DNA from: Riptortus pedestris
Lineage: Eukaryota; Arthropoda; Insecta; Hemiptera; Alydidae
Assembly (NCBI GenBank): GCA_019009955.1
Contig: CM032233.1
Coordinates: 92,802,501 to 92,866,500 of the forward strand
Direction: 5' to 3'
Length of the DNA: 64,000 nt
Numbering within the stretch: the stretch's first letter is position 1; each line of letters begins with the position of its first letter. The notes under the pieces were generated by a model. It saw only the letters and a list, made by a program, of their open reading frames with translations, had not been told where the DNA came from and made no database searches. The position numbers and the translations under genes are program-made. Of this stretch, positions 55,845-64,000 are shown one piece after another.

Positions 55845-56237
55845 ATGAATCAGAATCAGTTTTATCTCAATCACTCAAATTTTAGTAATCCAAGAACAAA
55901 CGAAGGGGGAGGGGCAACAGAACGTATTTACATATATCTCACAAAGTAAAAGTTCATCGAAAACAATATTTGGTATTTAACCTTGCAATGAAGTGGTTCA
56001 TAAAACAACAGCTTATTGTTAATATGACACGAGAAAAAGTGGGGGTTTGCTGAAGGCTCAAAACTGAAAAATGCAGATATCTAGGTTAATATTCAAGATA
56101 GAGAATAAATGTAAATAACAATATTTATAGTACATTTATTTTGCAAGAAGATACAATTTCTATAAAAAATCCTTTTTACATAAAACGTTTAAATATCGAG
56201 TTCGGTAACGATCAAACAAAAATTGCGACCGCTAGGG
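55845..56237 (+). mobile_element. H1 internal part
   Basis: From AATGAATCAGAATCAGTTTT in the long-form module to AATTGCGACCGCTAGGG; the palindrome is cut in half and joins the next copy. Confidence 0.85.
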
Positions 56238-56977
56238 TTGGCAAGCCAACCTTGCAGCACTGAATAGATAGATAGGCCGGAAACAATTAATGAAATATAT
56301 CTGAATATAACATTAATTTTTGGAAAAAATTACTAAAGCTAGTACAATGAATCAGAATCATTTTTATCTCAGTCGCTTAAATTTTAGTAACGAGAGTAAA
56401 AAAGGGGAGATCAACAAAACGTATTTGCATATATCTCACAAAGTAGAAGTTTAATGATAGCTATATTCCTAATTGATCCTTGTAATGTAGAGGTTCATGA
56501 TATAACAACTTATTATGAATATAACATTAGTAGGAGTGGGGGTTTACTGAAAGCGGAAAACTACAAAATCCAAATATCTCGGTTAATATTCAGGATACAG
56601 AAAATATGTATAGAAAAATATTTATAGATCATTCAATTTTCCATAAGATTGGTTCTCTACACTTTTTCCATCCGACGTATAGTAACGGAGATATTCCGAA
56701 TTTTCAAAATTCCCTCCCTCTAACCCCCCCCCCCTCTCCCACTAGTCCGATTTCAGCAATTAACGAACTTTACCTTCCTTTTTACATAAAAGGATTAACT
56801 ATGTAGTTTGGTAACGATTACACAAACGACCGCTAGAGCGTTAACAGCAAATATATATATAGTTTTGATAGTTTTCGTCATCTCCTGGGTAGGATCGATG
56901 GACATTTGATGAAATTTTTGAAAATGCGTCATGAGCACGACCTCAATAGCTGATTTCCCTTCGGGGAAATCTGCTAA
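56238..56977 (+). mobile_element. H1 copy, long form, 5'-truncated, good 3' end
   Basis: Starts at CCAACCTTGCAGCACTGAAT in the long-form module, has a C-run at 56725, CGACCGCTAGAGCGTTAACA, a very short TA tract, GGATCGATGGACATTTGATG and the hairpin GATTTCCCTTCGGGGAAATC, TGCTAA. Confidence 0.9.
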
Positions 56978-57535
56978 AAAATATGTATTTACCTTCACCA
57001 GTTATCACATTACCTACGTGATAACTGACATTACATTTTGAGGGGCACTGAATTTATTTCATGCCTTTCAACGAAGAGTAGCTCGACCGTAATGATGTAC
57101 GTTGTGTGGAGTAAATTGCTCAGGCTTCACCTTTCTATTTACGTGGAGAGTATTGTTTTGAGTGTAAGGCTGGGTCATTAGAAGATATCTTGATGGGGAG
57201 GAGCTGATGGGTGGGGAGCATGTTTGTCCTAGATGCCCCTAGCCCGAGGAGCGGATCGGCGGAATGTCTGGACATTAGTCCCATTGAGGAAAGTAGTTGA
57301 ACAGCCCATTTCTCCTGAGTACCTCAGCAGTAAGCATGCTTCCCTTACAGCACAGACTCCAAATAGCCCTGGCCAGCCTTGCTCAGACCTACAAAAGCTC
57401 TCACTCCCTTTATAGGAAGAAAGCACGCTCTCAGCTTCACTCACTCCTTGCTACGCGCTCATTTACGCCAAATTTCCACCCAGTAGCCTCATATCAGAAC
57501 TTTACAATATTTCAAATAATATATTTTAGAATACA
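56978..57535. other. Unclassified GC-richer DNA
   Basis: 57180-57480 is a GC-richer single-copy stretch; overlapping frames on both strands have no domain I recognise. Confidence 0.35.
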
Positions 57536-57915
57536 AAAGTCGGTCATGCAGGGGCTACGTTAACTAAGCAGATTTCCCACGTGCGCCACTTATTTGCAAT
57601 TATTTATGGTATTTAAGCTTCAAATAAAGTGTTTCATAACATAATAGAATATTGTTAATATAAAATGAGTAGGAGTGGGGCTTTACTGAAGACTGAAAAC
57701 TAAAAGATGCAAATATCTCAGTTAATAATCAAGATAGTGAACAAATGTACATAACAACATTTATAGAAAATTACATTTTCAATAAGATTGGTTCTATAGA
57801 ATTTTTCGAGCCGTTAACGAACTTGATCTTTCTTTTTGTATAAAACGATTATATATCAAGTTTCGTAACGATGAGACAAAAATTGCGACCGCTAGAGCGG
57901 TAACAGACAAATATG

Positions 57916-57981
<66 letters not shown>

Positions 57982-58106
57982 ATTTTGAACGGAACTCATT
58001 TTCGTCATCTCCTGGGTAGGATCGATGGACATTTGAAGAAAAATTTCGAAAATCGCGTCATGAGTACGACCTCAATAGCTGATTTCCCTTAAGGGAAATC
58101 AGGTAA
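57536..58106 (+). mobile_element. H1 copy, complete short form: reference copy
   Basis: AAAGTCGGTCATGCAGGGGC at the start; AAGCAGATTTCCCACGTG; one set of modules; the perfect palindrome ACCGCTAGAGCGGT (57888-57901); (TA)n at 57925-57979; GGATCGATGGACATTTGAAG; ATCGCGTCATGAGTACGACC; TAGCT and the perfect 20-bp palindrome GATTTCCCTTAAGGGAAATC (58081-58100). The very end reads AGGTAA instead of the usual TGCTAA. There is no open frame worth naming. Confidence 0.95.
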
Positions 58107-58167
58107 AATGATGATCTTCGAATTCCTTGCTCTCTTTGAGAAATATCTACAATACACATCCCATACA

Positions 58168-58995
58168 AAAAAAGTCCATCCAAACGGTAATGAGAAATAT
58201 TTCACTCAATATTATACACCTCTAAACGGAAAGCACTGAATTGTAAACAAACAGGTCTGCCAACCACTCAGAGCTGACCAGATAGATAGAAATATTCTTC
58301 ACCCGAAAGAAAAACAATTACTGAAATATATCTGAATATAACATATTATTGAAAACTATTAATTATATCTAGTAATGTAATCTATAATGAATCAGAATAT
58401 TTCTATCTCAATCACTCAAATTCTAGTAGTCCAAGAGCTAAAGAAGGAGGGGGGGGGGGTCAACAATATGTATTTGCATATATCTCACAAAAAAGTAGCT
58501 TACACCAGTCTCTACTCCAATTTCACCTGACCCGAACAGTTACGGAAACGGCCGAACTATCTATCAGTGGAATCGCAATAACAGAACCGACAATAGCCGA
58601 ATAAGAAAACTGCCAATATCTCGGTTAATAATCAAGATAGAGAATAAATGTATATAACAATATTTATATTACACTTAATTGGTAATAAGATAATTAAATA
58701 CAAGTTTTCGGTCCGACGAATAGTAACAGAGATATATCGAATTTTCGGAAATCCCACCTCCTAAATGTCCGATTTCAGCTCTTAACGAACTTGATCATTC
58801 GTTTTGCATAAAACGATTAAATATCGAGTTTGGTAACGATCGAACAAAAATTACGACCACTAGAGCGGTAACAGGCAATTATATAAATATACAATTTTGA
58901 ACGGACCTCATTTTCGTCATCTCCTGGGTAGGATTGATAGACATTTGAAGACATTTTTTGAAAATCGCGTCATGAGTACGACCTCCATAGCTGAG
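58168..58995 (+). mobile_element. H1 copy, long form, hairpin lost
   Basis: AAAGTCCATCCAAACGG replaces most of the 5' end; the long-form block (CAAACAGGTCTGCCAACCAC, a G run at 58447) and modules follow, then GACCACTAGAGCGGTAACAG with only a vestigial TA tract, then GGATTGATAGACATTTGAAG and GACCTCCATAGCTGA, where it stops just before the hairpin. Confidence 0.88.
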
Positions 58996-60195
58996 TATGG
59001 CGGAGAGAGGGTTTAGAGAAAACGAAAAAAAAAATGTTCTCCGTACGTATTAAAGATACAGAAAATTATGATTGGATCTTATTTATCAAGCTATGATCTT
59101 TAATTAATTTTAATGAATTTATCGATTCGATGGATACAAACGGAGATATCGTACATCACTTCTAAATAAAATAATTTAAAATTACGTGCAACCCAACTTG
59201 TTGTTTATTTAATTTAAAAGCAGTCAAGGAAGTCAAGTGGTTGGGCTAATATTTAAGATTTGCTATTGATTTCACTTAAATTATAAGGATTAAAGTCCAA
59301 GTGTTCAATTAAAATTTACCGAGTGTTCCCTTGCCAAATACGTCAGGTAACCCCTTCGTTAATCAAATCCTCTTTGGCGTTCGGATTCATTCTTTTAATT
59401 TAATTAAATATTCTTCATTCAAGTACTTTTTTCTTCGTTTTTTTTTCCTTTGCTTTGTAATACAGCTTTCTCATTTTATAAATTCAGTCAATTATATTAT
59501 TTCAATTTCAATAATTATAATAATTAACAAAATACCTTTTTTATCAACGTGTCTGAATGACTCTCCATTAGCTTTTCAGCATTTGGCCAAATATTATCAC
59601 TTTCCATGTGACACTGTACCTATACTTATCAGGTGCAAATCGAAATTTTAAGTGCATATTTCGATTTGCATATCCCCTGTAAGTTATGAGTTTATTCTTC
59701 CTGTCGTAGATAGTGGTGATCTTTGTCCGATGGTACCAATCGTAAAGTTGAAGTGATGGTAGAATAATAGAGTAACCCGATTAATTTTAATTTTGTTTTA
59801 TATAGAAATTGGGTCAATCCATATGAAGCGGTACAAACCAATTAAATATCATGCTTGACCATATTTTTATATTTTTTTTACTACATAAATAGATAGTTCA
59901 AAACCGATTTTAAAGAAAGTTATCTTCTACCTTTTATGAGCGACGGCCATTTTTATTAAGAAAAGCACAGAAGTTTTTCGCTTTGAATACGTTAGCGTTA
60001 AATTCATCGTCATCTCTGGACTGGATGATGATGATACAACATTGAAACCGGCATCATTTGTTTCAGAACGTTTTCTTCTACAATATTGTTTCATAGCCAC
60101 GATCCTCTAAACGCAAAGTTTACCAGTCAGAATAGTCTCCAAGGGTTGAAAATTCAGAAATTTTGCAATTTAGAAACTAAAAAAAAATAAATTAA
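58996..60195. other. Unclassified AT-rich DNA
   Basis: Plus-strand frame 59331-59651 (106 codons) is rich in F, I, S and N. It has no domain I recognise and fits AT-rich noncoding DNA. Nothing else is recognised. Confidence 0.4.
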
Positions 60196-60358
60196 ATTAA
60201 ATTATTTATTAATGCCCACGTTTTGCAACTAAGGCTAATTAGGACGGGTTATCTACAGGTTACCACCCTTTTCTAGCAAGGGTGGGACTAAGGATTTTAT
60301 TTAGTGAGCTAAATAAATTCCTATTGTCCAGGGCGGGAATCGAACTCGCCACTCCAGA
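60196..60358 (-). mobile_element. tRNA-derived SINE (S1), head truncated
   Basis: The body (GGCTAATTAGGACGGGTTAT, CTACAGGTTACCACCC) and B box region (GGGCGGGAATCGAACTCGCC on the plus strand) match S1; the copy breaks off before the A box at an A-run. The 3' tail is AT-rich. Confidence 0.82.
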
Positions 60359-60814
60359 AAAAAAATATGAACGAGTGATTTACCAGAGTTCTCGAGTGAT
60401 TTTCTTTGTAGTAAGACAACTTAAATAACTCACATTTTATTGGCTAATTTCTTAAATTTGGAATTTTTAAATTTTTGTAGAGCTTGAGATTGTATACCTC
60501 AGATGAGACGAGATATAAAACCAAGATTTTCACAGACTATTTGCCCTGTACGATAGTAGAGAGGAATAAATATTTCAATTTTGATATTCGACACTGAACC
60601 AAGTTATGAATTTTTGAAAATAAGGGAAAACAGGAAATCGTAATGACATTTGATGTAATAAGTTGAGGTCGTTACAAAATTTGTTACTGCCTCAAAATTA
60701 ACGAATTGGAATACAATGTTGGTTTGAATTACTTTTAAACCGTATAGTAACATTATAAAAATAAATTATTTTTTTTTAAACTTATGCCACACTCATTGTT
60801 CAATCAGTATAGTA
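60359..60814. other. Unclassified AT-rich DNA
   Basis: Nothing recognised. Confidence 0.4.
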
Positions 60815-61003
60815 CAGGGTGGGCCATAAAGTTGGACGGATTTCAAAAACGCATTACCCGTGACAGGAACGCGGGAGAGGGGTGCGGGTAGCGGGGATAG
60901 GTAGCTTGGTTCTCGGAAATTCAGTCGCCATGGAGCGTTTCACCGGTGAGCAACGTGCGTTCGGTGTAAAGGCGTATTACAAAAATGGCGATTCGTGCAG
61001 ACA
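60815..61003 (+). mobile_element. Mariner-type element, 5' part only
   Basis: CAGGGTGGGCCATAAAGTTG after TA is a typical end of the mariner-related family, close to the end at 4782. It runs to the start of the transposase and is cut at ~61003 by the inverted Helitron piece. No right-hand end is visible. Confidence 0.78.
60930..61003 (+). pseudogene. Mariner-type transposase, N-terminal fragment
   Basis: From the ATG at 60930 the frame MERFTGEQRAFGVKAYYKNG (then DSCRHQ) matches the start of the arthropod mariner-like family (MERF..EQR.F.V..Y..NG.S), the first helix of its DNA-binding domain. About 25 codons remain before the break. Confidence 0.75.
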
Positions 61004-61117
61004 CCAAAGAAACAAAATGCAGTTCTGGTGTCTATGACATGTGAAACGAAAAGTTATCGTGAAATTTCGCGAAAAAAATCAATGTACAGACAGAGGTTAC
61101 AATTTTATATATATATA
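61004..61117 (-). mobile_element. Inverted 5' piece of Helitron H2
   Basis: Inverse copy of 61119-61232: AAACGAAAAGTTATCGTGAA, CGCGAAAAAAATCAATGTAC, AGGTTACAATTTTATATATA. It faces the full H2 copy around a single G at 61118, so both arms together form a palindrome of ~228 bases. Confidence 0.88.
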
Positions 61118-61118
61118 G

Positions 61119-62269
61119 ATATATATATATATAAAATTGTAACCTCTGTCTGTACATGGATTTTTTTCGCGAAATTTCACGATAACTTTTCGTTTTATGC
61201 CCATGTATAGACACCATATCTGCATTTTGTTTCGTATATGTTGTTTTGTTTTGTTTGGTTTGTTTGTTTGTTTGTTTGTTTTGTTTTTGTTTGTTTGTTT
61301 GTTACCTTTCACGCATAAAACTGAATATTGAACTGAATAAACTTATTATATGATATATTGGTATATAATATTACCTACTAAGACTTTGCTTTATTAATTT
61401 TCTCTGAGGCGAACAGGAGTGGGGGTTATAAGGGAAGCCTGAAATTAAAAATAGCGATATTTCATTTTCTATTGGTTTTTCGGCAAATATGCACAAAACA
61501 AGAGTTGTTATTTTGTTATTTAGAGTAACTTTTGTTATATGCACTTTTGTCGTATACCGAAGTTTAAATGCGTTATACGCTAAAAAAATTATAGCGGGAA
61601 TCAACAATATTCTATGCCAAAAAAGACTCAACCGAAATAATTAAAACTCGGTATGTGTATTAGCAGTGAAGCCTTCATTATAATAAGCCATACCAACATT
61701 TCTATGGACGGGCTGGAGTAGGGGTTATAAGGGAAGCCTGAAATTAAAAATAGCGATATTTCGTTTCCTATTAGTTTTTCCGCAAATATAAACATAACAA
61801 AAGTTGTTTATTTTGTTATTTGGAGAAACTTTTGTTTTATACACTTTTGTCGTATACCTAAGTATAATTGAGTTATACGTTAAAACTTTAGCGGGAGCCC
61901 ACAATTTGCTTGGGCACTAACGGCTGAACCGAACTTAACAAAGCTCGGTATGTCAAGTAGCATTAATTCTTCCATGATTATAAGTTATATTTTAAAAATT
62001 CGAACGGGAGGGGGGTTAAAAGGGAGGCCTGAAATAAAAATTCACCATATTTACATGTATAAGAGACGAGAAATATAAAAATATCGAAGACAGTGAAGCC
62101 TTATCGAACAAATATTCTATTATTAGCAAATCCACGGCAACGACGGGTATCAATCCTAAACACTGGGACGGGTAAATGTCAAAATATTGTGCAATGTAAA
62201 GCCTGCTAAAAAATACCATCACCATTCAGCCTCAAATGAATTCCCGGGCGAAGCCGGGTATCTGAGCTA

Positions 62270-62270
<1 letters not shown>
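61119..62270 (+). mobile_element. Non-autonomous Helitron H2, canonical 3' end
   Basis: Begins in AT sequence leading to AAATTGTAACCTCTGTCTGT; carries TTTG repeats at 61240-61300 and three diverged modules (GGGGTTATAAGGGAGGCCTG, TTTTGTCGTATACCGAAGTT, AACGGCTGAACCGAA). It ends CCCGGGCGAAGCCGGGTATC, TGAGCTAG and is followed by T. A GC hairpin a few bases before CTAG/T is the textbook 3' end of Helitrons. No Rep/helicase is encoded. Confidence 0.9.
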
Positions 62271-62320
<50 letters not shown>

Positions 62321-62436
62321 TTTTGAACGGACCTCATTTTCGTCATCTCCTATGTAAGATCGATGTACATTTGAGGGCATTTTTCGAAAATTGCTTCATG
62401 AGCACAATCTCAATAGCAGAGGAAATCATCTAAAAG
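62271..62436 (+). mobile_element. H1 3' end with (TA)n
   Basis: (TA)n at 62272-62317, TTTTGAACGGACCTCATTTT, AAGATCGATGTACATTTGAG, CAATCTCAATAGCAGAGGAA and ATCATCTAA. The H2 copy ends exactly where this tract begins. Confidence 0.82.
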
Positions 62437-62439
62437 GTG

Positions 62440-62890
62440 ATACCAAAAATAGCTCAAATACCTATGTTAATATTCGATTCAGATAAAATATGTATAAAAC
62501 AACAGTTCTAGAAAATTAAAATTCTAACTAAATTGGCTATATAAAATCTTTCAATCCGTCACTCTAACAACCAAGATATTTTGAATTTTCAAGTACCCCC
62601 TCCTCACGTATGCCCTGACTCCCCAAAGGCCGATTTTAGCTATTACCTTATGTAATGGTTTTTAAGAAATGATTAAATGAGTGCGGTGTTGATCAAATAA
62701 AAAGCAAGTCGTTTAGTAGGTGAATCTTAAATGCTAACGTCACGCCGAAAATATTTCTACATGTCTCACACAGTGAAAGATGAACCAACTTTTGTGTTAA
62801 GTGGTTCATGATATAGCAGCATTACGTTAGTATGATATGAGTTTGAGTAGAGGTTAAGTGAAGGATGAAAATTTAAAAAATTGGAAAATA
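62440..62890 (+). mobile_element. Old H1 interior
   Basis: Module words (GTTAATATTCGATTCAGATA, CCAAAGGCCGATTTTAGC, AAGTGGTTCATGATATAGCA) are recognisable but strongly diverged, and in an order that suggests more than one module. Confidence 0.5.
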
Positions 62891-63200
62891 CCAATTGCAT
62901 ATTTTGGTAATTAACTTAATAACAATTTGAAGTAAGATTTCTGTAAATATGCCAGGCGCTTTAGACTAGGCACGAGCTGACCTGACTAAGAAAACGAAAG
63001 TGAAGAATTCGTTATTTTCCATTATTGGAGCTGTAGGAAGGAATATTGATTTAACGCCAGGTTTCATTCAAGTTTTCTAACTTTTCTCTAGGCATTGTGT
63101 AAATGAAAATGAATGAGCCTTCAAAGCTTTTTGCTTATATAATCTCCCGTTCAGAGTTTTTATTTTTCTTCATGAAAAATGAAAAGTTGAGCTAATCAAC

Positions 63201-63263
<63 letters not shown>

Positions 63264-63629
63264 GAGTGTGTGTGTTATACATGTTCATTACCTCTAACAT
63301 GCTTCATAAGCCAAGAATATTTCTTCCTGCAATGCCACTCTGATGACATTATTTCACCCCTATCATTTAATTCGCCTGTAATAAGAAGCCTACGTATAGT
63401 CAGTATTTCTTTTTTTCTTCTTTTTTTTTTCTTGAGGAAGTCGTTTAAATTTAAACTTCTATGGAGATTAACTGAACATTAAGAACTAACAAATTCAAAC
63501 AACTGGGCTAATATTCAAGTTTAGACAAGATGCACATGACATAAACTGTAGAATATTACTTTCTCAATATGAATGTTTATACATAATTTTCCTATCAACC
63601 TCTTATGACAGTTGTGCTTCGTGTTTTGA
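62891..63629. other. Unclassified DNA with (TA)n
   Basis: (TA)n at 63204-63260; no H1 flanks. Nothing else recognised. Confidence 0.4.
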
Positions 63630-63790
63630 TTGAAAATAAGACGTTTTGAGATATATTGCTTATGTACGATGAGTAGGAATTGAAGGTAAGGCTAAAAACT
63701 AGCAAATACAAATATCTTGGTTAACATTCGATTCAGAAAAATAGTGTATAGAACAAAAGTTGTGTAAAATAACAGGTTTTCCAATCTCCA
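63630..63790 (+). mobile_element. Old H1 interior
   Basis: ACGATGAGTAGGAATTGAAG and ATATCTTGGTTAACATTCGA are diverged module words in + orientation. Confidence 0.45.
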
Positions 63791-63901
63791 TTATTCTTAG
63801 TCTGATCAAAAATGTAATCATACTTCTTGATAATGTAATGTACATTAAATTGCTTTTTATGAATCTTTATTTTTCAAATAAGAATATGGACTATTTCTTT
63901 C

Positions 63902-64000
63902 AGCAGATTTCCCTTAAGGGCTTATCAGCTATTGAGGTTGTACTCATGAGTTGACTTTCGAAATATTTTCTTAATTATAAATCAATCCTATCTTGATGAC
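63902..64000 (-). mobile_element. H1 3' end, runs off right edge
   Basis: AGCAGATTTCCCTTAAGGGC, TATCAGCTATTGAGGTTGTA, CTCATGAGTTGACTTTCGAA, then a worn ATCAATCCTATCTTGATGAC at the window edge. Confidence 0.85.

Noticed and set aside
59331..59651. 106-codon plus-strand frame
   Set aside because: Rich in F, I, S and N as expected of AT-rich noncoding DNA, with no recognisable domain.

Overview
The window is animal nuclear DNA, AT-rich and about as repeat-dense as a genome gets, with no host gene that I can support. The longest open frames are shadows of (TA)n, (TG)n and other simple repeats, which translate as IYIY or CVCV strings, or are scraps of transposons. The transposon set (mariner-type DD41D transposase pieces with WPPRSP...CDFF blocks, a Helitron ending CTAG after a GC hairpin, a non-LTR tail with a GHVIRHN-type block, piggyBac scraps, Penelope-like ends) points to an invertebrate with a large genome. 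An arthropod, probably an insect, is my best guess. That is inference from element types and not from any host gene.

The dominant feature is one dispersed family, called H1 here. About 45 whole, partial or broken copies on both strands fill roughly a third of the window (my estimate). An intact copy is 570-980 bp and starts AAAGTCCGTCACGCAG, with a small ACGCAG/CTGCGT hairpin. A subterminal AAGCAGATTTCCC follows. The middle is modular and carries a G-rich run, then a 14-bp palindrome ACCGCTAGAGCGGT, then a (TA)n tract that differs in length in every copy. The element ends with the palindrome GATTTCCCTTAAGGGAAATC followed by TGCTAA. The ends are not classical terminal inverted repeats and I see no target duplication. 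This matches Helentron-associated non-autonomous elements (HINEs: DINE-1 of Drosophila, pearl of bivalves), so H1 is best read as a rolling-circle element. In H1 entries '+' means the hairpin (3') end is on the right.

Layout: 1-8.7 kb, sparse H1, Penelope-like fragments with a 150-bp tandem repeat, a 497-bp mariner derivative and a non-LTR fragment. 8.7-33.7 kb, dense H1 in both orientations with two SINEs and a Helitron nested in an H1 copy. 33.7-36.5 kb, two TA-target transposons; one carries an H1 insertion whose empty site is preserved in the other arm of the host element. 36.9-45.4 kb, H1 mosaics with repeated 3' ends and palindromes, a reverse transcriptase pseudogene and a piggyBac remnant. 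45.4-48.1 kb, mostly unclassified. 48.3-58.9 kb, H1, a 216-bp TTAA-flanked MITE, a 43-bp minisatellite (about 19 units) and a Penelope-like foldback. 59-64 kb, unclassified DNA, a SINE, a mariner head and a Helitron with a palindromic 5' end.

There is no operon or pathway. The story is nesting: TA-rich tracts that H1 carries serve as landing sites for later elements (two Tc1/mariner-type, two Helitrons, one SINE), and H1 in turn lands in older elements. Coordinates of degenerate copies are good to about 10-20 bases.
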